Below are positions 16,563-25,600 of a DNA stretch of 64,000 bases, one piece after another (position 1 is the first letter of the stretch; each line of letters starts with the position of its first letter). Below the pieces are notes generated by a model. That model was not told the DNA's origin. It did not search any database and saw nothing but the letters and a program-made list of their open reading frames with translations. The stretch covers positions 124,001 through 188,000 of the forward strand of contig NZ_LDOV01000020.1 of NCBI RefSeq assembly GCF_001029435.1. Direction: 5' to 3'. Source of the DNA: Photobacterium aphoticum (lineage in GTDB: Bacteria; Pseudomonadota; Gammaproteobacteria; Enterobacterales; Vibrionaceae). A program made the position numbers and the translations under genes.

Positions 16563-18928
16563 GACGTCTTCTCCTGTTGGGCTAACCATTCTTTGAGGAC
16601 TTGTAGATCATTGTGGTAGCCATTTTTGATCTCATCGACCCAGTCATTGATATTTTCCCACCAGGCCGGCAATTCCGGTGACTGGGCTTTCTGAGCCACT
16701 TGCTGAATGTGTTTCAGGCCGATTGACCCTGCCGCGCCTTTGATTTTGTGCGCTTCAAATTTGATACCGTCCTGATCTTTGGCGGTCATGTTGGAGTCCA
16801 AAATGGCGATGTATTCCGGCATTTTTTCTTCAAACATGGCAATGCTGTCATACACCGGTTGGGTGCCGACAATCTCCACGTACGAACTTAACATCTCCAA
16901 ATCCAGCAAGGTATTAATCGTATCTTCACTGAGGCTGTCCCCGCTAATGAGTGGCTCATCGCTCGCCTGTGCCGGCGCATCGTCCAGTGAACACGTCAGG
17001 ACTAACTGCTGGATCACCGAGGTAATGGCTTTCACACTGAGTGGCTTACTGAGCGCTTCATCCATACCTTTATTCAGGTATTCACTGCGATCGTTAATCA
17101 CGTTGGCGGTCAGTGCCACCAATGGCGGCAAGTGCTCGTAGCGCTCACGCAGCGTCTTCGCAATATCAAACCCGGTCATGTCTGGCAGCTGTATATCCAG
17201 CAGCACCAAGTCATACGCCTCCGGCGTGAACATGGCGAGCGCCTCTTCCCCGCGCATGGCGACAGTCACGGTATGGCCCAAACTTTCCAGCAAGGCTTTG
17301 GCGACGGTGATGTTCAGCTCAATGTCTTCCACCATGAAAATGTTCAAACCCACTTGCGGCGTGGCCGGCATCACATCCTCTTCTTGCGCCTGCTCCACCA
17401 GCGGTGCACTGAAGGTCACGGTAAAGGTACTGCCTTCGCCCACATCGGAGCACACGGTAATGTCACCGCCCATCATCTGCATCAACTGACGAGAAACTGC
17501 CAGGCCAATACCGGTGCCGACCGCATGCAGGTTGTCGTTCTCATCTTTGACCTGATAATACATGGCAAAGATTTTGTCGATTTCACTGGCCGGAATACCG
17601 ATGCCGCTATCTTCCACCTCAAAGGTGATGTGCGCCATGGTGTCATCCTGATCGGCCGTGACCGACATCACCACGCCCCCTTCTTTGGTGAACTTGGTGG
17701 CGTTGCTGATCAAATTCCACAACACCTGACGCAAGCGGGTGCCATCCACTTCAATGTGAGACGGCAAAGCGGTCAGACGTTCCAAATCAAAACGCAGGCC
17801 TTTTTGCTCTGCCATCAAATGGCAGATCGTACCGACTTCATCGACAAACTCATTAAAGTCGAGCGGCTTAGGCATCAACTCGAGACGACGGCGATCCGCT
17901 TTGTCCATATCGATGATGTCATTGAAAATGTTACCCAGCGTGATCGCGCTGACCAAAATCGTGCGCATGTAGCCGCGCTGCTCATCGTCCAGTTTGCTGT
18001 CAAGCAACATGCGGCTTAAGCCCACAATCCCGTTCAATGGCGTGCGCAATTCATGGCTGATGGTGGAGATAAAGGCGGTCTTATCGCGGCTCGCTTTCTC
18101 CTGCGCTTCTTCGTACTGCTTACGCTCGGTCACGTCGCGGCCAAAGCCCATCAAGCCCAAGCGGCGGCCATCACGACCATAAAACGGCACTTTACGCAGT
18201 TCAAAAATCGCTTTGCGGCCGTCCGGGTATTCCAGCCACTGCTCATAGGTCAACGGCTCGCTGGCCCCAAAGACCTGCTGATCCGTCTCGACAATTTTGC
18301 GCGCCACATCTTCGCTGTAAACATCCCACGGCGTCAGGCCCACCAGCTCTTTTTCGGTGCGGCTGGTCAGCTCTTCCATGGCACGGTTACAGCCGGAGAA
18401 CACCCCTTTTTCATTGCGGTAATAAATCAGATCCGGTGACGCATCCAAGAAAGACTTCAGCAGGGCACTTTGTGAGGCCAGTGCCATCTGAGCTTTCTCA
18501 CGCTCGTACACTTCGTTTTCCAGATCCTGCATCGCTTCCTGGCGCGCTTCTTCGGCTTTCTCGCGCTCTTCAATTTCGAGGTTTAGCTGAGAGATGTTTT
18601 TCTGGAGTTGTTTATTTAACTGCATGTCTCGTGAGCGCATTTCTTCCAGTTTGGTCACCAACTTAGACAGGCGCTGACGCGACTCTTCCAGCTGATCCAC
18701 CACCACCGATAAGAAGTAGACCGCCCACGGCGTAATGAGCAAACCAAAGAACACGGAGCGGACAATATCAATCCAGTGCACTTCCCCTTGCAGGATCAAG
18801 GTCACCCCGACCTGCACCACCACAGCCAGGGCCACCAAGGCTAACGCCAGCAGCAAACTGAAGCGGATCAGCCCCAGCTTGACCAGCAGATCCACATAAA
18901 ACTGTGCCAGCACTTTGATTTGTTTCAT
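16559..18928 (-). CDS. arcB: Aerobic respiration control sensor kinase ArcB
   Basis: Tripartite hybrid histidine kinase that senses quinone redox state and phosphorylates ArcA. It has 789 residues. Two membrane segments (about 22-45 and 56-77) with a very short periplasmic loop are followed by a coiled coil (78-155), a PAS domain (155-270), the dimerisation domain with His292 (STISHELRTPLNG), the ATPase domain (VEDSGIGIP, GTGIGLAVS), a receiver with Asp578 (LVLLDIQLPDMTG) and an HPt domain with His727 (AHKIKGAAGS). Redox Cys180 is present, but the place of E. coli Cys241 holds Ile (AIFELRK). The stop codon overlaps the start of the lipoprotein-like gene. Its own promoter lies upstream of 18928. 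Confidence 0.99.
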   Translation of the reverse strand: MKQIKVLAQFYVDLLVKLGLIRFSLLLALALVALAVVVQVGVTLILQGEVHWIDIVRSVFFGLLITPWAVYFLSVVVDQLEESRQRLSKLVTKLEEMRSRDMQLNKQLQKNISQLNLEIEEREKAEEARQEAMQDLENEVYEREKAQMALASQSALLKSFLDASPDLIYYRNEKGVFSGCNRAMEELTSRTEKELVGLTPWDVYSEDVARKIVETDQQVFGASEPLTYEQWLEYPDGRKAIFELRKVPFYGRDGRRLGLMGFGRDVTERKQYEEAQEKASRDKTAFISTISHELRTPLNGIVGLSRMLLDSKLDDEQRGYMRTILVSAITLGNIFNDIIDMDKADRRRLELMPKPLDFNEFVDEVGTICHLMAEQKGLRFDLERLTALPSHIEVDGTRLRQVLWNLISNATKFTKEGGVVMSVTADQDDTMAHITFEVEDSGIGIPASEIDKIFAMYYQVKDENDNLHAVGTGIGLAVSRQLMQMMGGDITVCSDVGEGSTFTVTFSAPLVEQAQEEDVMPATPQVGLNIFMVEDIELNITVAKALLESLGHTVTVAMRGEEALAMFTPEAYDLVLLDIQLPDMTGFDIAKTLRERYEHLPPLVALTANVINDRSEYLNKGMDEALSKPLSVKAITSVIQQLVLTCSLDDAPAQASDEPLISGDSLSEDTINTLLDLEMLSSYVEIVGTQPVYDSIAMFEEKMPEYIAILDSNMTAKDQDGIKFEAHKIKGAAGSIGLKHIQQVAQKAQSPELPAWWENINDWVDEIKNGYHNDLQVLKEWLAQQEKTS

Positions 18929-19100
18929 TATTTATTCCTAATACTAACGGCTATATCCATGATAAATGACGCATTCCACAACCCCAAGTAACAAACTGAT
19001 AATTCCCTGTTAACGGTCACAATTATCGTCTATTCCTGACACTTTCACCGCCACCCGCCCCTCTCTGGTGAATCATTCATTGATAGCGGAGCAAAGACAT

Positions 19101-19127
19101 AAAAAAAGCCTGCTAGGCAGGCTTTTC
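19101..19127 (-). terminator. Terminator of the GGDEF gene
   Basis: On the minus strand AAAAGCCTGCC-TAGCAGGCTTTTTTT forms a stem with a T run just after the stop codon at 19132. Confidence 0.85.
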
Positions 19128-19131
19128 GGGA

Positions 19132-20997
19132 TCAGGGGGTATCGGGAGTGGTATCGGTCATCGACATCGTGCAATTGCGTCCTGCCGCTTTGGCTTTGTA
19201 CAACGCCGCATCGGCCAGCGCCACCAGCGTGCCGTAATCCTGATTCGGTAACGGGACGATGGTCGCGATCCCCAGGCTCACCGTCAGGTGATCAGACACC
19301 TGGGAATACTGGTGTACCAAGGCTTTGTCGGCCAGCGCCTGATGGATTTTCGCGGCAATGAGCTCGCCCCCTTCCAACGGCGTGTTCGGCAACAAGAAGG
19401 CAAACTCTTCTCCGCCATAGCGAGCCACTTCATCGGTTTCCCGGCGGATCACACTGCGCAGCACCTGTGCCACTTCACGCAGCGCCACATCCCCTTGCTG
19501 GTGGCCGTAGTTATCGTTGAATGGCTTGAAGTAGTCGATATCACACAAAATCAAGGTCAACGGCTGCTGTTCACGAATATGCCCAAACCAGAGCTTGCGC
19601 AGCTGTTCATCAAAACTGCGACGGTTCGCCACCTTGGTCAGGCTGTCAACAAAGCTCAGCTCCTGCAGCTCCATAATGGCATCCGCTAACTGCTGCTCCG
19701 CCATTTTTCGCTCGGTCACATCACGGGCCATCATCAGTACACCACGTGTCCCGTCTGTCGGATCCTGATACGGTGATTTCAGCACCTCATACCAAATCGG
19801 TGTGCCGTCTTCGAGGATCACGTAATCGTCCGCTTTCACGCTGATCCCTTGTTCAATCACGGTCTGATCGGCCTGACGGGAAAATTCCAGTAACTCCGGA
19901 TTGAGTACCTCTTCTGCCGTTTTGCCGAGCAAGCTTTGTGGTGTATGCCCCAGTGAGCGGGCAAAGGCTTCGTTGCAGCCCACATACACTTCATGTTCGT
20001 TGTACAGACCAATCGGGTCGCGGCTGGCACTCAAAATCGTATCCAACAAGGTATTACGCTGTGCCAATTCCTGCTCGGTGATCTCGCGCTTTTCAATCTC
20101 ACTTTTCAGCGCTTCCTGCATCTCATACCAGTCCGTCACATCATGCGACAAACTCAGGGTACCAATCACTTCCCCGCTGTCATCCACCAGGGCGTTGCGC
20201 TTGGTTTCTAATAAACGGCTGGCGCCGTCCGGCGCGGTGGTCCAGGTGTGAGACGGGGTATATCGGCCATGATCGAGCATGGGCTCGTTGCAAATCCCTT
20301 CCTCAAAACGGCCGCGCCAGAATCGGTCAAACGCCTTGTTGGTGCCCATCAGTTCACCGGATTTGTCCTGGTAATACACCAGCTCTGACAGTGAGTTGAG
20401 CACCTGCTGGAACAAACGCTGATCTTGTTCCATCTTGCCCGCTTCTCGGTGAGGGGAATTAGCCTCTTTCATATAGAGCAACCAACAATCCTGCCAATTA
20501 CACCGCACGGGACGCCCCGTGATCGCCAGCGGCAGGCGCTTACCCTGCGCCAGAAAAATCTGATCGGTCACTTGATCAAAGCCGCTGGAGCGGTAGGGAA
20601 ACGGACGAAGGAAATCACGCACCATGGCGGCACTGAGGGATTCCGGATAGAGATAGCGCCCATTGAGCTTGCGCGCCCCCACCAGTTCACGGCACGGCCG
20701 ATTACTGTAGATCAGCTGGCCGTCTTTATGACGAATGATCGCCACGGCCACCGGCATATGGGTCAACAGGCTTTGCAGCTTACGAAAAGAACGGGCATCA
20801 ATGTGATGCAGCAGTAACATCAGTAACGCGCCACACATCGCGGTGGCAAGCAGGCTGCCCGCTGTCATCAGAATAGGGTTATCCGCATAGTCTGTCAGTG
20901 TGGCCGCCGACACCGGGGCGGCGACACTCAGCAGACACATCGTCCATGATAGGCACGCAATACGTCGCGCAAGGTGCTCATTGCAAAAGAAAGGCAT
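19132..20997 (-). CDS. PAS-domain diguanylate cyclase (GGDEF)
   Basis: Membrane protein of 621 residues predicted to make cyclic di-GMP. Order of parts: an N-terminal hydrophobic segment ending VSAA (residues 13-32, signal peptide or anchor), a second membrane helix at about 43-66, a PAS-like region (70-165), a PAS domain around LFQQVLNSLSELVYYQDKSG, a third PAS around LLDTILSASRDPIGLYNEHE with PAC segment ARDVTERKMAEQQ, and the GGDEF domain (about 455-610). The active site reads RYGGEEF, a functional variant. An inhibitory I-site RETD sits five residues before it. There is no EAL domain. No good ribosome-binding site precedes the ATG, so the start is less certain. It is transcribed in the direction of arcB but has its own terminator. 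Confidence 0.9.
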   Translation of the reverse strand: MPFFCNEHLARRIACLSWTMCLLSVAAPVSAATLTDYADNPILMTAGSLLATAMCGALLMLLLHHIDARSFRKLQSLLTHMPVAVAIIRHKDGQLIYSNRPCRELVGARKLNGRYLYPESLSAAMVRDFLRPFPYRSSGFDQVTDQIFLAQGKRLPLAITGRPVRCNWQDCWLLYMKEANSPHREAGKMEQDQRLFQQVLNSLSELVYYQDKSGELMGTNKAFDRFWRGRFEEGICNEPMLDHGRYTPSHTWTTAPDGASRLLETKRNALVDDSGEVIGTLSLSHDVTDWYEMQEALKSEIEKREITEQELAQRNTLLDTILSASRDPIGLYNEHEVYVGCNEAFARSLGHTPQSLLGKTAEEVLNPELLEFSRQADQTVIEQGISVKADDYVILEDGTPIWYEVLKSPYQDPTDGTRGVLMMARDVTERKMAEQQLADAIMELQELSFVDSLTKVANRRSFDEQLRKLWFGHIREQQPLTLILCDIDYFKPFNDNYGHQQGDVALREVAQVLRSVIRRETDEVARYGGEEFAFLLPNTPLEGGELIAAKIHQALADKALVHQYSQVSDHLTVSLGIATIVPLPNQDYGTLVALADAALYKAKAAGRNCTMSMTDTTPDTP

Positions 20998-21093
20998 AGA
21001 TAAAAATAGAGACGTAATTTTGCACGTAATTTACCATATTTTATAAATTCGTCACTACGTCTCATCATGCTAAGGTATAAAGATCACATCCGT

Positions 21094-22053
21094 TTATTCA
21101 GCCGCAGACATCGTCTGAACAGGTTGAACAGGCTGATAGACAAACGGCGTATTCAACGCACTGCCTTGGCCGCCATGCGTATCCAAGTTACGGCCGATTT
21201 CCGTCATCGCCAACCAGCGGTTCTCACACCACATTGGCGCCAGCAAGGTCGGACGGCGCGCTGTGGCTGATACGCGGTGAAACACCACCTCCGGCGGGGT
21301 TAAACGGATCATTTCCGAGGCGATGTCCGTGTACGTCTCTAAGCTCAACTCACTCAAACGACCCGCTTTCCAGGACAAGCCCATGATGCTGCCTTCCACA
21401 ATGTGCAGCGGGTGCAGTTTGATCCCGTCCACGCCAGCGGCCACCGTACGGCGCAAGGTTTCCAGGTTATCTTCTTTGGTTTCACCCGGCAGGCCGACAA
21501 TCAGGTGGGCACACACTTTCAACCCCATGGCACGGGCACGCTGGGTGATCTGCTCGTAACACGCAAAATCATGGCCACGGTTAATGCGTTTTAAGGTTTT
21601 GTCATTGGCAGTCTGCAAACCCAGCTCCAGCCAAATCTCATACCCCTGCTGTTGGTAACCGGCCAACAGTTCCAGCACCGCATCCGGCACACAGTCCGGG
21701 CGCGTCCCCACACACAGGCCAACAATGTCAGCAGCGCCAAGGGCTTCTTCATACATGGCTTTTAACGTTTGCACTTCTGCATACGTGCTGGTGTAGGCCT
21801 GAAAATACGCCAAGTAACGTTTGGCGCGATTCACTTCACCGGCACGTTGTGCCAACTGCTCAGCCACCGGTTTGAATTGTGCCTGCTCATCAGCAAACGA
21901 GGCCACGTTACAAAAGGTACAGCCCCCACGTCCAATCGTCCCGTCGCGGTTCGGACAGGTAAAGCCTCCGTGCAGCGTCAGCTTATGCACTTTTTCGCCA
22001 TAGCGACGCTGTAAGTCCTGACCAAAGGTATTCACGAGTTCATGCAGTTGCAT
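21094..22053 (-). CDS. yhcC: Radical SAM protein YhcC (TIGR01212 family)
   Basis: A 319-residue radical SAM enzyme of the YhcC family, whose reaction I cannot state with confidence. The N-terminal motif is TCPNRDGTIGRGGCTFCN, in which the last two Cys and the first form the iron-sulfur cluster site typical of this family. Further family segments are VGTRPDCVPDAVLELL, LELGLQTANDKTLKRINRGHD and HLIVGLPGETKEDNLETL. AGGTGA precedes the ATG. It is encoded divergently from gltB, beside which it is also found in many gamma-proteobacteria, and lies 96 bases upstream of the GGDEF gene on the same strand. Confidence 0.92.
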   Translation of the reverse strand: MQLHELVNTFGQDLQRRYGEKVHKLTLHGGFTCPNRDGTIGRGGCTFCNVASFADEQAQFKPVAEQLAQRAGEVNRAKRYLAYFQAYTSTYAEVQTLKAMYEEALGAADIVGLCVGTRPDCVPDAVLELLAGYQQQGYEIWLELGLQTANDKTLKRINRGHDFACYEQITQRARAMGLKVCAHLIVGLPGETKEDNLETLRRTVAAGVDGIKLHPLHIVEGSIMGLSWKAGRLSELSLETYTDIASEMIRLTPPEVVFHRVSATARRPTLLAPMWCENRWLAMTEIGRNLDTHGGQGSALNTPFVYQPVQPVQTMSAAE

Positions 22054-22695
22054 CTTGTCACCTAGTACGTTGTGAGGGTGTCAAAAGGGGTGTCGAAAAA
22101 AGCGGCAAAGGTTAGCACCCTTCCCCCGCCCTTTTGTTGTGCGAAAACAAAAAAAGGCCGGTGAGCGAGAAAAAATCCCGTGAAGGACCGAGAAAGTCCG
22201 GATGAAAATAAGCAACAGACATCCTCTCCCCGTTTTTTGTCCTGTCACGCACCATTCCCCTGCATTTTACAGGGCTATTACACGGAAATATTCACAATGA
22301 GAACCGTTATCGAATAGTTACCCATCAAAAATGGTGCTTAATTCACCCTCCTGATGAAATTGCATGCAAAAATGGGTATTTTTTGTTGGTAATTAATAAA
22401 TCAAAAATGTAGGATAGTTACAGCTGTGTGCAATTTATGAACAACAATTGTGACTAAATTCCTCATATATAGAGAGAAATATGTCGCAACCCTTCAAAAC
22501 TGTAGTGCTTTTGCATACCAGAGCCGGAGTGCTACAGAGTTTAGTTTGCTATTAATAGTCAACATCATCCCACAGCAAACCCCATCGGTCGTTGCCGGAC
22601 AGGCGTCCACGCTCGGTAATTGACGGATGTCATACAAAATTAGGGATAACTCAGGCACTGGGATTGGTGCCTGTTGAAACTGGAAGGAAGTATCT
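22054..22695. other. Intergenic region between yhcC and gltB
   Basis: A 640-base AT-rich spacer carrying the divergent promoters. I cannot pick a reliable -35/-10 pair. A 7-bp hairpin, CAGGCAC (22652-22658) with GTGCCTG (22667-22673) and an 8-base loop, ends 22 bases before the gltB ATG, just upstream of the GGAAGG ribosome-binding site, and could affect translation. No other gene is apparent. Confidence 0.4.
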
Positions 22696-25600
22696 ATGAC
22701 AGATCAAGAGCTGAATGCTCAGGGACTTTATGTGCCTGAACTGGAGCACGATGCCTGTGGTATCGGCTTTGTGGCCCATCTAAAGAACCGTAAATCCCAC
22801 GAAATCGTCACCCAAGCCCTTGATATGCTTGCGAGAATGGAACACCGCGGCGGTCAGGGTTGTGATCCATGCAGTGGTGACGGTGCCGGTATTCTTCTAC
22901 AAAAACCGCACGAGTTCCTGCTAGAAGAAACCGTGAAACTGGGTATTCGCCTACCGGGCTTCAGCCAATACGGTGTCGGCGTTGTCCTGTTCCCGAAAGA
23001 CGAACACAAACGTCAGCAATGTCGCGACATTCTTGAGCGCAATGCGAAACGCCTCGATCTGGATGTGATTGGCTACCGTGTGCTGCCTGTCGATAACTCC
23101 ATGATCGGTGAAGACCCGCTCAGCACCGAACCGCAATTTGAACACGTCTTTATTACCGGCGGCGCTAACTTGGATCCGGCGGAGCTGGAACGCAAACTGT
23201 ACGTACTGCGTAACTACACCGTTCGCGTCTGTCTGGAAAGCGTGTCGAACATCGGTGATGACTTCTACATCAACTCGCTGTCATACAAAACCTTGGTCTA
23301 CAAAGGCCAGTTAACCACCGAGCAGGTACCGCAATACTTCCTCGATCTGCAAAACCCAAGCATGGTCACCGCCCTGGCGCTGGTGCACTCCCGTTTCTCA
23401 ACCAACACCTTCCCGCGTTGGCGCTTGGCGCAGCCTTTCCGTTACATTGCCCACAACGGTGAAATCAACACCGTTCGCGGTAACCTGAACTGGATGAAGG
23501 CCCGTGAAGCCATCTTGGAATCTGATCTGTTCACCCAGCAAGAAATCGACATGCTGCTGCCAATCTGTCAGGAAGGCAGCTCAGATTCGTCCAACTTCGA
23601 TATGGCACTGGAACTGCTGGTGCTCTCTGGTCGTAGCCTGCCTCATGCACTGATGATGCTGATCCCAGAAGCATGGCAAGAAAACACCAGCATGGATCCA
23701 AAACGCCGTGCGTTCTACCAGTACCACGCCAACGTGATGGAGCCGTGGGATGGCCCGGCCTCTGTCTGTTTCACCGACGGCGTGCAAGTGGGTGCCACTC
23801 TGGACCGTAACGGCCTGCGCCCATCGCGCTACACCGTGACCAAAGACGACTTCCTGATCATGGCATCCGAATCCGGCGTGGTAGAAATCGAGCCGGAGAA
23901 CGTCCAGTTCCGTGGCCGTCTGCAACCGGGCCGTATCTTCGTCGCTGATCTTGAGCAAGGCCGCATCATCTCTGACGAAGAAGTCAAAGACAGCATTGCC
24001 TCAGCGCAGCCTTACGAGCAGTGGGTCAAAGACAACCTGCTGACACTCAAATCCCTGCCTGATGCGGACAACATGCATCACCAGCCAACCCCAGAGCGTT
24101 TGCTGCACCATCAACAAGCCTTTGGGATCAGCTCGGAAGAAGTAAACGAAATCATCGTGCCACTGGCGAAAACCGGTTATGAGCCGCTCAGCGCCATGGG
24201 TGCAGACTGGCCGCTGGCAGTACTGTCTCACCAGTCACAGCACCTGTCTCACTACTTCAAGCAGCTGTTTGCACAGGTCACCAACCCGCCGATCGACCCG
24301 ATCCGTGAGCGTATGGTGATGTCCCTGAACACCTACCTGGGTAAAGATCAGAACCTGCTGACTGAAACCCCGCAACACTGTCAGAAAGTGGAACTGGAAT
24401 CGCCGGTCCTGTCGAACGCGGAGCTGGAAAAACTGCGCGCGATCGATAACGAACACCTGCAAGCCAAAACGCTGGATATCGTGTTCAACGCCAGCGGTGA
24501 AGCCGGCAAACTGGAACGCGCCCTGAAGCGTATCTGCCAGTACTCGGAAGATGCCGTGATCGATGGCTACTCCATCATCATCCTGACTGACCGTGCCGTG
24601 AACTCGAACCACGCGGCGATCCCAGCCATGCTGGCGGTCGGTGCCGTGCATCACCACCTGATCCGCAAAGGCCTGCGTGCCAAGTGTGACATCGTGGTGG
24701 AAACCGGTGACGCCCGTGAAACCCACCACTTCGCAACACTGGTCGGCTACGGTGCCAACGCCGTCAACCCGTATCTGGTAACCGAAACATTGGTGGATCT
24801 GCAGAAGAAGCGCAAGCTGGATCCTGAAGTCTCGACCGATGACCTGTTCAACAACTACCGTAAAGGGGTGAACGGCGGGCTGCTGAAAATCTTCTCGAAG
24901 ATGGGGATCTCCACCCTGCAGTCGTACCACGGCGCACAGATCTTTGAAGCACTGGGGATCAGCAAAGCGGTGGTCGATAAGTACTTCACCGGCACCGTGT
25001 CCCGTATTCAGGGTCTGACCATTGATGACATCGCCAAAGAAGTATTGATCCGTCACCGCACCGGTTACCCAACCCGTGAAATCCCGGTACAAATGCTGGA
25101 TGTCGGTGGTGTGTACCAGTGGAAACAGCGTGGTGAAAAACACCTGTTTAACCCAGAAACCATCTCTTTACTGCAGCAATCCACACGCGGTAAAGATTAC
25201 GACCAGTTCAAGCAATACTGTCACGCGGTTGATGCCCAAGGCGATAACGCGGCCACGCTGCGTAGCCAGTTAGAGTTCATTAAGAATCCGGCCGGCTCCG
25301 TACCGTTAGAAGACGTCGAGCCGATTGAGCACATCCTCAAGCGTTTTGCCACCGGTGCCATGAGCTTTGGTTCGATTTCATACGAAGCCCACTCCACGCT
25401 GGCTGTTGCGATGAACCGCATTGGCGCGAAATCGAATTCCGGCGAAGGCGGTGAAGACCCAATCCGCTTTGAGAAGAAAGACAACGGTGACTGGGAACGC
25501 TCTGCCATCAAGCAGGTGGCGTCTGGCCGTTTCGGTGTGACGTCTTACTACCTGACCAACGCCGATGAGCTGCAAATCAAGATGGCACAGGGCGCCAAGC

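Noticed and set aside
15903..16589. Alternative start of the arcB-coupled protein at 16589
   Set aside because: The start at 16562 has the overlap and ribosome-binding site. The nine extra codons lie inside arcB.
17132..18019. 295-codon ORF opposite arcB
   Set aside because: A His/Gln-rich shadow frame of a conserved gene, without motif or ribosome-binding site.
24235..25143. 302-codon ORF opposite gltB
   Set aside because: A shadow of the conserved glutamate synthase frame; no family features.
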